Source of the DNA: an uncultured Lachnospiraceae bacterium
GTDB taxonomy: Bacteria > Bacillota > Clostridia > Lachnospirales > Lachnospiraceae
Length of the DNA: 64,000 bases
NCBI GenBank assembly: GCA_947167155.1
Contig: CAMVHB010000001.1
Span: 1 to 64,000, forward strand
Direction: 5' to 3'
Below are positions 50,794 through 59,152 of the stretch, one piece after another (within the stretch, counting starts at the first letter, position 1; each line of letters opens with the position of its first letter). Both the position numbers and the translations under genes were made by a program. Under the pieces are notes generated by a model, which saw nothing but the letters and a program-made list of their open reading frames with translations, had not been told where the DNA came from and searched no databases.

Positions 50794-51542
50794 CTCTTCA
50801 CCATATTCTGCACAACGCCTATAGAAATATGATCTGAAAGAACGGCTCCTATATCCGTGCCATCAGGGGCGCATTCTGTCGGAACCGGTTCAATGGTTAC
50901 CGAAACGCTTCCATCGTCATTCTTCTTCGGATGATATGTGTCATGATAGCCCGGGATCTGGGCAGGAATACGGTCATATAGTATTCCCTTGAAATCGGAA
51001 AGGCTGCAGGACGGGAAATTCACATTGTATAGTTTTCCCGGAGGAAGGGGCTTTTCTATCAGTTCTGCGAGTATCTCTTTTAAATACTTTTTTGTGACCT
51101 CTCCTATCCCACCCTTTGCCCTGTGGGCGGAAAAGCATATTGCAGGCACATCATAGAGTATTGCCTCCATTGCTGCTCCAATTGTCGCTGAATAGAGGAT
51201 ATCGCAACCTGCGTTCATCTCGTCATTGATGCCGGAAAGGACAAGGTCCGGTCTTTCGATCAAAGCGCTGCCATCCACATCTTTTTGAGATATCCCGTTG
51301 AACACTGCTCTCACACAATCAGAAGGCGTACCGTCAAAGGAAAAAGCGGATACCTCAGGAAGTCCCATATCATAGTTTTTCATCAGAAAGGGCTTATGAA
51401 AGTTCACGCTCTGTGAGCCGCCGCTTCGTACCCGATCCGGCGCAAGGACCGTAACGCGTCCGAACTCTGACGCAGTTTCTGAAAGTAGCCTTATCCCGGG
51501 AGAGAAGATCCCGTCATCATTTGTTACGAGTATATTTCTCAT
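50790..51542 (-). CDS. surE: 5'/3'-nucleotidase SurE
   Basis: This 250-residue phosphatase dephosphorylates nucleoside monophosphates. ILVTNDDGIFSPGI supplies the metal-binding Asp pair, and LSGINDEMNAGCDILYSATIGAAMEA is the second signature (given here as adjoining parts near residues 80-105). AAAAGG lies upstream of the ATG. It starts four bases after the thioesterase gene. SurE proteins also act on other phosphate esters, so another substrate is possible in this operon. Confidence 0.93.
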   Translation of the reverse strand: MRNILVTNDDGIFSPGIRLLSETASEFGRVTVLAPDRVRSGGSQSVNFHKPFLMKNYDMGLPEVSAFSFDGTPSDCVRAVFNGISQKDVDGSALIERPDLVLSGINDEMNAGCDILYSATIGAAMEAILYDVPAICFSAHRAKGGIGEVTKKYLKEILAELIEKPLPPGKLYNVNFPSCSLSDFKGILYDRIPAQIPGYHDTYHPKKNDDGSVSVTIEPVPTECAPDGTDIGAVLSDHISIGVVQNMVKR

Positions 51543-51546
51543 ATCA

Positions 51547-51951
51547 TTATCCTTTTTCTATGCTGTTTTGAAACATATCATGAAAATCCGGAAGAACTTT
51601 TGAGAGTTTTACGGGCTTTCCCTCTTTATTCAAAAAACAATGCATGGACTCACCCTCACAGACTGTCTCTTCCCCTGATTTCATGACATATCCTATCTTC
51701 AGCTTCACGCCGTTGAACTCAAGGACAGAGACCTCTATATCCACCTCGTCAGCGAATGTCGTCGGTTTTTTGTAGCGGCAGTCTACGGAGATAACGGGAG
51801 ATATTATGCCTTCCTCTTCAATGCGTTCATAAGGCCAGCCCTTCTTCTCAAGAAAGTCGGCTCTCGCCTCCTCCATCCACCTGATATAATTTGAATGATG
51901 GGTGATCCCCATCCTGTCTGTCTCATAATACTGCACCCTGTGACGGTACAT
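51547..51951 (-). CDS. Hot-dog fold acyl-CoA thioesterase (4HBT/YbgC type)
   Basis: This 134-residue protein has the YbgC/4HBT signature YYETDRMGITHHSNYIRWMEEAR near the N-terminus (positions 8-30), with Asp12 as the likely catalytic residue. It should hydrolyse short or aromatic acyl-CoA esters. The ATG at 51951 is chosen because GGAGG lies six bases upstream; it starts one base after the pheA stop. In this operon an arylacetyl- or benzoyl-type CoA thioester could be the substrate, but that is a guess. Confidence 0.87.
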   Translation of the reverse strand: MYRHRVQYYETDRMGITHHSNYIRWMEEARADFLEKKGWPYERIEEEGIISPVISVDCRYKKPTTFADEVDIEVSVLEFNGVKLKIGYVMKSGEETVCEGESMHCFLNKEGKPVKLSKVLPDFHDMFQNSIEKG

Positions 51952-51952
51952 C

Positions 51953-52828
51953 TCATACCTCCATATAATTTCCCAGATATAGAAAGAACGGACACTCCTT
52001 GGAAAGCTCAAGGAGCATCCTCCTCACTCTCTCATCAGCGCTTTGGGCTTCGATGTCAATTGAAAAAGAAAATTCAAAATCACGCCCCACGATCGGATGA
52101 CTTACAAGCCGAAGAAGATTCAGATTCAATGAAGCAAATTTGCCCAATATATGATAAAGCGAGCCCGGCCTGTGCGGACAGGAAAGGATTATTGATATTC
52201 TGTTTGCTCCGGGATAGACCTTCCTCTCTTTTGCCACACATACGAAACGGGTATAATTATTATCCGAATCCTGTATCTTCATGTCAAGCGAGTCAAGACC
52301 ATAGAGTTCTGCGGCCTCAGGCGATGCGATAGCGGCAATGTCGTTCCTTTCCGACTCTGAAACAAATTTTGCGGCGAGCGCAGTATTGAAGCTTGGCACC
52401 TTCTTCACGCTGTCGGGAAGAGTTGAAAGAAAGCCGGCACACTGCCCGAGAGCCTGCTCGTGGGAATAGACCTCCTTTATATCAGAAAGAGATGTCCCCT
52501 TCTTTACAAGCAGGCGGTGGCTGATAAGCAGCTTTTCTCCGCGAACGATATAGACCTTCCCCTTCTTAAGCGCCTCATAGGTCGCCTTTACGGGGCCGAA
52601 GGTATTGTTCTCAACGGGAAGCATACCAAAGTCGCATAGTCCCTTTTCTACTGCCTCACAGACCGCATCAAAGTTTTTGAAAAACATGAGCTCGCCTTCG
52701 GGGAACATCCTCTTTGCCGCAATTGCGGAATAAGCCCCTCTCACACCCTGGCAGGCTATTCGCCCGCCCATGGGAAAGACCTCATGATCGTCAAGCAACC
52801 CGTAATCAATATCTACTGCTTTTTCCAT
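51953..52828 (-). CDS. pheA: Prephenate dehydratase
   Basis: This 291-residue enzyme converts prephenate to phenylpyruvate, the committed step to phenylalanine. The catalytic domain (about 22-205) contains GVRGAYSAIAA, LPVENNTFGPV and NNYTRFVCVA with the Thr-Arg-Phe motif. A C-terminal ACT domain (about 210-285, GSLYHILGKFASLNLNLLR) should bind Phe for feedback inhibition. There is no fused chorismate mutase; the 20-residue N-terminal extension is too short. GGGAG precedes the ATG. It follows aroF by two bases and shares its Phe attenuator. Confidence 0.94.
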   Translation of the reverse strand: MEKAVDIDYGLLDDHEVFPMGGRIACQGVRGAYSAIAAKRMFPEGELMFFKNFDAVCEAVEKGLCDFGMLPVENNTFGPVKATYEALKKGKVYIVRGEKLLISHRLLVKKGTSLSDIKEVYSHEQALGQCAGFLSTLPDSVKKVPSFNTALAAKFVSESERNDIAAIASPEAAELYGLDSLDMKIQDSDNNYTRFVCVAKERKVYPGANRISIILSCPHRPGSLYHILGKFASLNLNLLRLVSHPIVGRDFEFSFSIDIEAQSADERVRRMLLELSKECPFFLYLGNYMEV

Positions 52829-52830
52829 GA

Positions 52831-53829
52831 TTAAAGACTCCCTTTTATATTTAAAAGCTTCTTTGAAAGCGAATCGAAGGCCTCCGGGGTAATAGACTGG
52901 GGACCGTCACATTTTGCATGAGCGGGGTCATTGTGAACTTCGACCATCACACCGTCTGCTCCAGCGGCAACAGCGGCCTTTGCAAGCGGCGGTACAAGGG
53001 CAGCCTTTCCGGAGGCGTGGCTCGGATCGATGATCACAGGAAGATGTGAAAGAGTTTTAAGCACCGGAACAGCCGCAATATCAAGCGTGTTTCTCGTATA
53101 AGTCTCGTAGGTCCTGATCCCTCTCTCACAGAGTATGACGCGCGGATTTCCCTGAGACATCACATATTCAGCGCTCATCAGAAGGTCTTCGTAGGTTGCT
53201 GACATACCGCGCTTTATCAGGACAGGCTTATCTATCTGCCCTAGAACGGTAAGGAGCGTGTAGTTTTGCATATTCCTTGCACCGACCTGGATGATGTCCA
53301 CGTCATCGAAAAGCGGCAGCTGGTCGGCATCCATGATCTCCGTGATTATGGGAAGACCTGTCGCCTTCTTTGCTTCAAGCAGGAGCTTGATGCCGTCCTC
53401 ATGAAGTCCCTGGAAGGAATAAGGTGATGAACGGGGCTTGAATGCTCCGCCCCGGAGGATGGTGGCTCCGCTCTTTTTTACAGCCTCCGCTATCCCTATG
53501 ATCTGCTCCTTTGATTCCACCGAGCAGGGACCTGCTATAAGCGTGAGGTTCCCACCGCCTATCTTTGTACCTCCCACCTCGATCACCGTATCATCGGGAT
53601 GGAACTTCCTGTTTGCCGCCTTGTATGGCTCCTGGACTCTCTTTACATCCTCAACGATATCAAGCGCCGAGATCAGGTTGATGTCGATCTTTGAGGTGTC
53701 CCCGACAAGACCAAGGATCGTGGAATGAGAACCGACTGTCGGCATCACTTTGATTCCTTCGCCGGTAAGCCAGGAGGTAAGTGACTCAAGTTCATGGGTG
53801 TCTGCGTCTTTTTTTAAGATAACTATCAT
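52831..53829 (-). CDS. aroF: DAHP synthase (3-deoxy-7-phosphoheptulonate synthase)
   Basis: This 332-residue type I-beta enzyme condenses phosphoenolpyruvate with erythrose 4-phosphate, the entry to aromatic synthesis. The first 70 residues are a ferredoxin-like regulatory domain, followed by the KDO8P-like barrel with [35 protein letters not shown] and DPSHASGK. The Cys and His of the metal site are present. AAAGGA lies seven bases before the ATG. A Phe-rich leader peptide and a terminator lie directly upstream, so this operon is probably controlled by Phe at both the RNA and enzyme levels. Confidence 0.95.
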   Translation of the reverse strand: MIVILKKDADTHELESLTSWLTGEGIKVMPTVGSHSTILGLVGDTSKIDINLISALDIVEDVKRVQEPYKAANRKFHPDDTVIEVGGTKIGGGNLTLIAGPCSVESKEQIIGIAEAVKKSGATILRGGAFKPRSSPYSFQGLHEDGIKLLLEAKKATGLPIITEIMDADQLPLFDDVDIIQVGARNMQNYTLLTVLGQIDKPVLIKRGMSATYEDLLMSAEYVMSQGNPRVILCERGIRTYETYTRNTLDIAAVPVLKTLSHLPVIIDPSHASGKAALVPPLAKAAVAAGADGVMVEVHNDPAHAKCDGPQSITPEAFDSLSKKLLNIKGSL

Positions 53830-53882
53830 GATGAATTCCTTTCCGGCAGGAGCTTTTGCTTTGGTCTCAGGCTGCAGTAATG

Positions 53883-53914
53883 AAAAAACCGCCGCAGCCC
53901 TCGGCCGCGGCGGT
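53883..53914 (-). terminator. Attenuator terminator upstream of aroF
   Basis: On the minus strand ACCGCCGC (53914-53907) pairs with GCGGCGGT (53895-53888), followed by TTTTTT. It lies 46 bases after the stop of the Phe-rich leader peptide and 54 bases before aroF. An upstream GGTCGC (53976-53971) can pair with GCGGCC (53908-53903) in the 5' arm, so it could form an antiterminator that prevents this hairpin. Confidence 0.85.
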
Positions 53915-53959
53915 AATCCTACCTAAATCTGAAAAATGGTTCTTCGTCACTCATCTTTC

Positions 53960-54058
53960 TCATCTTTCCGGCGACCAAAATACTTCCTTACCCTTTGTAA
54001 AGGTAAAGTCGAAAAAGCCGAAAAAGAAAAATGAGTTTTGAAGATAATTTGTTTCCAT
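53960..54058 (-). CDS. Phenylalanine-rich leader peptide of the aroF-pheA attenuator
   Basis: A 32-codon frame starts with ATG at 54058 and ends with TGA at 53960. Residues 10-20 are FFFFGFFDFTF: eight of eleven are Phe, encoded by TTT and TTC, with a ninth Phe at 27 next to a single Trp. The stop lies 46 bases before an intrinsic terminator in front of aroF and pheA. This is the arrangement of E. coli PheL, where ribosome stalling at Phe codons prevents termination. Within the coding region TTACCTTT and AAGGGTAA can form a hairpin, the counterpart of the 1:2 pause hairpin. The ribosome binding site is weak. A different frame across 53947-54150 is open but lacks support. Confidence 0.75.
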   Translation of the reverse strand: METNYLQNSFFFFGFFDFTFTKGKEVFWSPER

Positions 54059-54065
54059 GGCAGGT

Positions 54066-54094
54066 ACTTTAGCACTTTAAATTGCTGTTGTAAA
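54066..54094 (-). promoter_or_regulatory. Possible promoter of the Phe leader
   Basis: TTTACA (54094-54089) and TAAAGT (54071-54066) are 17 bases apart on the minus strand. The start would fall close to the leader ATG, giving an almost leaderless message, so this call is uncertain; read-through from recX-recA is the alternative. The rest of 54095-54179 shows nothing further. Confidence 0.3.
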
Positions 54095-54179
54095 GATTTT
54101 TTTGCGGCAGTGATCCCACAAAGCATAGAACGAACCCCGTCACTCTGCATCAGGCTGCTTCAACGCATGTATTATCCTT

Positions 54180-54776
54180 TCAGAGCTTGTCCGAGAATGA
54201 GTCATAGGAAAAACCCTTTGAAAGCAAGAACCTCGATATCTTTGCCTTTTCCTTCGGGTCTGCTGCCTCCCTGTCGTAGCCTTTTTTTTGAAGAAGCTTT
54301 TCAATGATGGCTTCCTCATCACCCTGATAAGCTTCAGCCTCAGCCTCAGAAATGACAGCTTTTTTTACGCCCTTTTCATAAAGGCGCCTTCTGATGTCGG
54401 AAAGGCTCTTTGTGTCCATATAGGTCCTGATAAAGCTCTTTGCAAAGGACAGGTCGTCTATATAGTGATATTCCTTCATAAAGGAGAGGACATGCTCTGT
54501 GACTTCCTCAGTATATCCCCCTTCATTAAGCTTTCGTCTCACATCAGCTTCAGTTCTGTCCATCTTTGAAACGAGATGAAGCGCCCTGTTCTTTGCTCTT
54601 GGAAGGATGACCTCATCGATAAAGCCATCAAATTCCGCCTTTGATATCTCCCCGTCAACAGCAAGACCTTCAAGCCTTTTCAGGTCAGATTGGTATAGCG
54701 AAAGAACTGTTCCATCATCAAAGACCACTCTTTGCTTTTTGCTGCCGGGAGCCTTTTCAGTATTGTCGATCCTCAT
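54180..54776 (-). CDS. recX: Regulatory protein RecX
   Basis: This 198-residue helical protein belongs to the RecX family, which limits RecA filament growth. Three-helix repeats run through residues 60-195, including RTEADVRRKLNEGGYTEE and VLSFMKEYHYIDDLSFAKSFI. The first 55 residues form a small beta-rich N-domain also seen in clostridial RecX. It starts 60 bases after recA and is probably transcribed with it from the LexA-controlled promoter. The ribosome binding site before the ATG is weak, which would keep RecX lower than RecA. Confidence 0.88.
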   Translation of the reverse strand: MRIDNTEKAPGSKKQRVVFDDGTVLSLYQSDLKRLEGLAVDGEISKAEFDGFIDEVILPRAKNRALHLVSKMDRTEADVRRKLNEGGYTEEVTEHVLSFMKEYHYIDDLSFAKSFIRTYMDTKSLSDIRRRLYEKGVKKAVISEAEAEAYQGDEEAIIEKLLQKKGYDREAADPKEKAKISRFLLSKGFSYDSFSDKL

Positions 54777-54836
54777 AATAAAAGTCTCTGTTTAAGGAAT
54801 GATATATTTTCAGGCGAACTGCTATTGCCATATTCC

Positions 54837-55943
54837 TCAAGACTTTGCTTTTGCGGCTTTTGACTTTGCCTGATCCTCGCCACCGGCTGCTTCGTCACTC
54901 TTCTTTTCGTCCTTTGAGGCTCCGGCACTGTCTATAGCTTCTCCAAGACCATAATGCGCCCTGATCTTCTGATCGAGGGAGTTAAGCACATCAGCATGCT
55001 CCTCCAAAAACTGCTTTGCGTTTTCCCTTCCCTGTCCTATCTTTTCGCCGTCGATAGCATACCAGGCACCGGACTTCTGGACGAGATCAAGGTTTGCAGC
55101 AACATCTAGAATGTCACCTGCCCTTGAGATTCCCTTTCCGAACATGATATCAAACTCCGCCTCCTTGAAGGGAGGGGCGATCTTGTTCTTCACGACCTTG
55201 ATACGCGTCCTGTTCCCGATGACCTCACCGGACTGCTTGATAGATTCAGTGCGTCGGACATCGAGACGAACTGATGAATAGAATTTCAGAGCTCTTCCGC
55301 CTGTGGTAGTCTCGGGATTTCCGAACATGACGCCAACCTTTTCACGGAGCTGGTTGATGAAGATCACTATGCAGTTCGATTTTGAGATGACGGCTGTGAG
55401 CTTACGAAGAGCCTTTGACATGAGCCTCGCCTGAAGTCCGACCTGCACATCCCCCATCTCTCCGTCTATCTCGGCCTTCGGAACAAGGGCGGCAACGGAG
55501 TCTACAATGATGATGTCCACAGCACCGGAACGGACCATGGTCTCCGCTATCTCAAGCGCCTGCTCTCCATTGTCGGGCTGTGAAATGTAAAGATTGTCTA
55601 TATCGACTCCGATGTTCTTCGCATATACCGGATCAAGAGCATGCTCGGCATCTATGAAGCCCGCTATCCCGCCGCGCTTCTGTACCTCCGCGACGGCATG
55701 AAGCGCGACCGTGGTCTTTCCTGAAGATTCCGGACCGTAGATCTCGATGATCCTGCCCTTTGGAAAACCGCCCTGCCCCAATGCTATATCAAGGCTTATT
55801 GAGCCGGAGGGAAGGGTCTCCACCTGCATATGGCTGCTGCTGTCTCCAAGCTTCATGACGGAGCCCTGTCCGTACTGCTTTTCTATCTGTGCTATTGCGG
55901 CATCGAGCGCTCTAAGTTTTTCTTCTCTTTTGATATCTGACAC
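54837..55943 (-). CDS. recA: Recombinase RecA
   Basis: This 368-residue protein forms filaments on single-stranded DNA, promotes strand exchange and triggers LexA cleavage. Walker [24 protein letters not shown], the L2 loop [17 protein letters not shown] and the C-terminal domain are present, with an acidic, Lys-rich tail. The start is a GTG at 55943, chosen because AAAAGGAG lies seven bases upstream; the first possible codon upstream (55961) overlaps that site. A LexA box lies at 55966-55979, directly upstream of the start. Confidence 0.97.
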   Translation of the reverse strand: MSDIKREEKLRALDAAIAQIEKQYGQGSVMKLGDSSSHMQVETLPSGSISLDIALGQGGFPKGRIIEIYGPESSGKTTVALHAVAEVQKRGGIAGFIDAEHALDPVYAKNIGVDIDNLYISQPDNGEQALEIAETMVRSGAVDIIIVDSVAALVPKAEIDGEMGDVQVGLQARLMSKALRKLTAVISKSNCIVIFINQLREKVGVMFGNPETTTGGRALKFYSSVRLDVRRTESIKQSGEVIGNRTRIKVVKNKIAPPFKEAEFDIMFGKGISRAGDILDVAANLDLVQKSGAWYAIDGEKIGQGRENAKQFLEEHADVLNSLDQKIRAHYGLGEAIDSAGASKDEKKSDEAAGGEDQAKSKAAKAKS

Positions 55944-55965
55944 TTTCGTACTCCTTTTCAAAACA

Positions 55966-55979
55966 CGAACAGTTGTTCG
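55966..55979. promoter_or_regulatory. LexA box (SOS operator) upstream of recA
   Basis: CGAACAGTTGTTCG is a palindrome that matches the Gram-positive SOS operator GAAC-N4-GTTC. It lies between the -10 region and the start codon of recA, where LexA binding would block transcription. Confidence 0.88.
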
Positions 55980-55991
55980 ATTGATATGGCA

Positions 55992-56020
55992 ATATTATAA
56001 CAACAAATTTTCTTTGTCAA
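55992..56020 (-). promoter_or_regulatory. recA promoter
   Basis: A perfect TTGACA (56020-56015) lies 17 bases from TAATAT (55997-55992); a perfect TATAAT (55999-55994) overlaps it at 15 bases. The LexA box lies just downstream. The remaining gap (56021-56250) has a weak hairpin near 56080-56100 and the possible terminator at 56189-56240, and no gene. Confidence 0.7.
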
Positions 56021-56188
56021 TAAGGAAAATCAAAAAATGAAACAACTACGAAATGAAAAAAAATTGATTGGGATGTGCAGCAAAAAGCCGCTTGCTTTTG
56101 TGATTATCACTTAAAGCCCCTGCTTTGTCAAGAGGAATGATAAGTGTGGTTCTTCAGGTTTCACATACCAAAGGATCGATCATCCAAC

Positions 56189-56240
56189 AAAAAAATAACT
56201 ATGAAGCCATCAAGTTTTCAAAAGAAATCTGAAAATGGCT
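56189..56240 (-). terminator. Possible terminator of the amino-sugar operon
   Basis: On the minus strand AGCCAT (56240-56235) pairs with ATGGCT (56210-56205), with an inner TTTCA/TGAAA stem, followed nine bases later by seven T residues. It is imperfect, so the call is tentative. Confidence 0.35.
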
Positions 56241-56250
56241 CCCATGCATC

Positions 56251-56613
56251 CTATACTGCGCCAAATGAATATACTACAATTCCCCCAATTATCAGGAAAA
56301 GCGCGATCAGCTTCTTTTTTCCGACCTTTTCGCCGAAGATCTTTACGCCGAAGATCGTCACATAGATATAGCTTGTGGCTTCAAGGACGGGACCAAGCGA
56401 AAGCGGGACCTCCTTGTATGCAAAGATCGACATGAAGGTTGAGAGTACAAAGATTATGTAGGCCGATATCACGGGAACATTTACATATTCCTTTATAAAG
56501 GAGCCGTAATGCTTCTTTGCGGCCTTTTTCAATATGACCTGCGCGACAGCGCTTATGAATACGCCAAGCAGCAGTACGAGGGCGTAGAGGAATATCTTAA
56601 GACGAGGATCCAT
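56251..56613 (-). CDS. Small four-helix EamA/SMR-type membrane protein (second of a pair)
   Basis: This 120-residue protein has four membrane helices, ending in the typical FGEKVGKKKLIALFLIIGG half-repeat of EamA/SMR proteins. The ATG at 56613 is chosen because GGAGGAG lies upstream; the start overlaps its partner by 17 bases. Small paired proteins of this type form heterodimers. The closest functional parallel is ArnE/ArnF, which move an undecaprenyl-linked amino sugar across the membrane. Placement at the end of a sugar-lipid cluster supports a flippase role, but drug export cannot be excluded. Confidence 0.82.
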   Translation of the reverse strand: MDPRLKIFLYALVLLLGVFISAVAQVILKKAAKKHYGSFIKEYVNVPVISAYIIFVLSTFMSIFAYKEVPLSLGPVLEATSYIYVTIFGVKIFGEKVGKKKLIALFLIIGGIVVYSFGAV

Positions 56614-56983
56614 CCGTCTCCTCCTCTTCTTCACCTTCATCAGCAGTCGCAAAAAGCACAACTCCCGCTATCACTATGATTGCGCCTACGACCTTAAGCG
56701 GTGTCACATTTTCATGGAAAAAAAGAGCGCCCCAGATTATTCCCCAGACTATTGTCACTGCGCGGTTTGCGTAGGCGGTAGTAAGTGGCAGGCGCTTTAT
56801 GATCTGCTGCCAGACTATGGCATAGACTCCGAGAAGGGCTATTATGATAGCGTAATATAATATGAATTTCCCGCTTAAAAACCTCTCTCCTGCTGCGAGC
56901 TTTGATGCTATCCCGGACATGGAAAAAAACATCAGCATGATGTGAAGGGCAAGGAGAACAAAGAGCTTCTTTCTCTGCTTCAT
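56597..56983 (-). CDS. Small four-helix EamA/SMR-type membrane protein (first of a pair)
   Basis: This 128-residue protein has four membrane helices (about 8-26, 38-58, 68-86, 95-115) with the EamA half-repeat LPLTTAYANRAVTIVWGIIWG and LFFHENVTPLKVVGAIIVIAG, and an acidic C-terminus (EGEEEEETDGSSS). The ATG at 56983 lies four bases after the ATP-grasp stop and is chosen to avoid an extension within that gene. With the overlapping partner it probably forms a heterodimeric transporter of ArnE/ArnF type. Confidence 0.82.
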   Translation of the reverse strand: MKQRKKLFVLLALHIMLMFFSMSGIASKLAAGERFLSGKFILYYAIIIALLGVYAIVWQQIIKRLPLTTAYANRAVTIVWGIIWGALFFHENVTPLKVVGAIIVIAGVVLFATADEGEEEEETDGSSS

Positions 56984-56987
56984 ATTG

Positions 56988-58145
56988 TCACGCCTCACTT
57001 TCAAAAGGATCTTTTGGAAGATAAGGAAGGAGCGCCTCACGTGAAGGTCCCTTCATGAGAAAATACCCAAAGCGCCTTGATGAATCCATTATCTTTTCAT
57101 CTGTGATCTCACGGATATCCTTTCGAACGAGATATTTTGGATGCTCATCCAAAAGTCTCTGAAGAGCCGCAATATCCTCACCGTTGAAGACATATCTTAC
57201 CGCTGCGGCAGCGTTTGAAGATGTCTCAAATGAGGACAGCTTCTCTCCAAGCGATACCTCGATCACAGCCTTTAAAAAGTCATAACCGCTCGAAAGATAT
57301 ACAAGATCGGAGCCTATCAGGTCTCCCCCCATCCTTCCGCCGATCTCTATTATCTTTATATTTCCTTTTTCATCTATCTTAAGCTCACTGTGTGAAGCGG
57401 AATCCGTGATCTTCAATGTATCAAGGGCATGAAATACCGTGTCTTTCACCTTCGATAGCATTTCATCCGACACTCCCGAAGGCTCAAGATGCGCAGTCTC
57501 TATGAAATGGGGCGCGCCCGTTGTGAACTTCTCTGTCATCGCAAGAAAATGATGCTCACCATGACTTGAAATACATTCGACGCTGTATTCCTTCCCTTTT
57601 GCATATTCCTCAACGAGGGCAGCCTTTATGAAGCCCTCTTCCATTGCATTTTCTAGGGCGTCTGAAAGCCCGTTTTCATCATAGAGCTTTGTGATCCCTC
57701 TTGAGCCTGAGCGGTCAAGGGGCTTTACGATAATGGGATATGAAAGCGAAACATCCCTTATCTCATCCGCGCTTTTTACAAGAATGCTTTTTACGGAAGG
57801 ATCCCCTCCCCTTTCAAATGCCTTCCTCATCTCGTGCTTGTTGGTTGAAAGGAGCGCGCAATCAAGGCTGTTTCCGGGAAGTCCCATCGCATCTGCAACA
57901 TAATTTACCGTCACGGCAGCAAGATCAGACGCAATTGAAGTGATTCCCGAAATCCCTATCCCGCGGCATTTTTCAAGGATCGCCTCTTTCTCTGTAATAG
58001 AGATCGGATAAAAATAATCCGCCAGATTCTCCCCGGGATCTCCCGCCTCCCAGGCAAAGACATGGGTGGTAAAGCCCATCCCGCGTGCCTTTTTGATGAG
58101 CGGGACCTGAAGATAAGAGGCTCCGATTATCGCTAAATTATTCAT
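56988..58145 (-). CDS. ATP-grasp ligase
   Basis: This 385-residue protein has a Rossmann-like start (AIIGASYLQVPLIKKARGMG), a central ATP-binding domain with PIIVKPLDRSGSRGI and LVEEYAKGKEYSVE, and metal ligands in IKIIEIGGRMGGDLIGSD. It resembles carbamoyl-phosphate synthase-like ATP-grasp ligases that join a carboxylate, often an amino acid, to an amine via an acyl phosphate. In this cluster the amine of the amino sugar made by the adjacent aminotransferase is an attractive acceptor, but this is inference. Its start overlaps the epimerase stop by four bases (ATGA). Confidence 0.85.
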   Translation of the reverse strand: MNNLAIIGASYLQVPLIKKARGMGFTTHVFAWEAGDPGENLADYFYPISITEKEAILEKCRGIGISGITSIASDLAAVTVNYVADAMGLPGNSLDCALLSTNKHEMRKAFERGGDPSVKSILVKSADEIRDVSLSYPIIVKPLDRSGSRGITKLYDENGLSDALENAMEEGFIKAALVEEYAKGKEYSVECISSHGEHHFLAMTEKFTTGAPHFIETAHLEPSGVSDEMLSKVKDTVFHALDTLKITDSASHSELKIDEKGNIKIIEIGGRMGGDLIGSDLVYLSSGYDFLKAVIEVSLGEKLSSFETSSNAAAAVRYVFNGEDIAALQRLLDEHPKYLVRKDIREITDEKIMDSSRRFGYFLMKGPSREALLPYLPKDPFESEA

Positions 58146-59152
58146 TCTTCTACTCTGTCTGAAAAGACGTATCTCACGGGGTTTTCCATCTCTTTTTTGT
58201 AATCCTCCATCATCTTCTTAAAGTCAGTATATTCCGGCACAAAGCCAAAGTCCCTTTTCGCCTTTTCCATAGAAAAGAGAAATGAAGGAGTATTGTTTTT
58301 TTTCTCAGGACAAAAGACTATCTTTGAACCTTTGTCATTCCCGAAGACATCTACCACGGTCTTTGCCTGATCAAGAAGCGTCAACGGCACAGAGCTTGTC
58401 ATATTGTAAAGCCCGTATGTCTTGTCGCTTTCCATCGCAAGTACGTACGCTCTTGCTACATCCTTTACATAGATGATGTCACGGCTGATCCCCGGGTCTC
58501 CCCAAATCTCAATATCCTTCCCCTCCATCGCGTTTTCAATAAAGGTCTGGATGCCTGATTTATAGGGCTTTCCGTTCACGTTTATAGTTCCGTGCGGACC
58601 TACCCCGTAGACCGGCGGGAAACGAAACCACGCGCAGCACATATGATGCTGCTGATTGTAGTATTCCATCACGTCATTTGCGGCATTTCTGCTTATGACA
58701 TAGACACTGTGGTCTCCGGTGAAGCTGAAGTTCCTCGGCTCCTCCTCGGTGATCGCATAGTCCTTTTTCCATGCGCCCCTTACATCTGCATATGAGCAGG
58801 CGCCGATCACCTTTTTGACATTGTGCTTCCTTGCCCACTCAAGCACATTTATGGTTCCGATCACATTTACTTTGAAATAATCCGCGGAATTATCTTCATC
58901 GCAAAGATCCGCCGTCGTGTTTGCGGGAAGTAGGCCTGCAAGAAGTACAATTCCGGAAATGCCGGTCGACGGCAGTTTTTCAAAGTCCGCTTCTTTTGTG
59001 ATATCAAGCCTCTCAAAGGAAGCGCCCTCTTTTGCAAGAGCCTCTCCTATCTTTTCATTTCTTCCGGTCGCAAGGACCTGATAGCCATTTTTTAAAAAAG
59101 CTTCAGCGGTATACATCCCGATGAAGCCTGTAGCGCCGATTATCAATATCAT
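58142..59152 (-). CDS. NAD-dependent epimerase/dehydratase (extended SDR)
   Basis: This 336-residue short-chain dehydrogenase-type enzyme starts MILIIGATGFIGMYTAEAFL, the NAD-binding loop. The catalytic Tyr lies in VYVISRNAANDV: the usual YxxxK is YxxxR here (Tyr151, Arg155), an unusual change at a residue that normally holds the nicotinamide. The C-terminal half binds a nucleotide sugar. Activity on a UDP- or dTDP-sugar (reduction, epimerisation or dehydration) is likely but unassigned. The ATG at 59152 is chosen because AAAGGA lies nine bases upstream; ATG 59161 touches it. It overlaps the glycosyltransferase stop by four bases. Confidence 0.87.
   Translation of the reverse strand: MILIIGATGFIGMYTAEAFLKNGYQVLATGRNEKIGEALAKEGASFERLDITKEADFEKLPSTGISGIVLLAGLLPANTTADLCDEDNSADYFKVNVIGTINVLEWARKHNVKKVIGACSYADVRGAWKKDYAITEEEPRNFSFTGDHSVYVISRNAANDVMEYYNQQHHMCCAWFRFPPVYGVGPHGTINVNGKPYKSGIQTFIENAMEGKDIEIWGDPGISRDIIYVKDVARAYVLAMESDKTYGLYNMTSSVPLTLLDQAKTVVDVFGNDKGSKIVFCPEKKNNTPSFLFSMEKAKRDFGFVPEYTDFKKMMEDYKKEMENPVRYVFSDRVEE

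Noticed and set aside
53907..53930. A T-box-like AGGTAGGATTACCGCC upstream of aroF
   Set aside because: It resembles the T-box antiterminator sequence only loosely and lacks the UGGN bulge. The Phe-rich leader peptide is a better explanation.
53947..54150. A 67-codon minus-strand frame overlapping the Phe leader peptide in another frame
   Set aside because: It has no recognisable family, no clear ribosome binding site and runs into the attenuator region. The Phe-rich frame explains the position of the terminator better.
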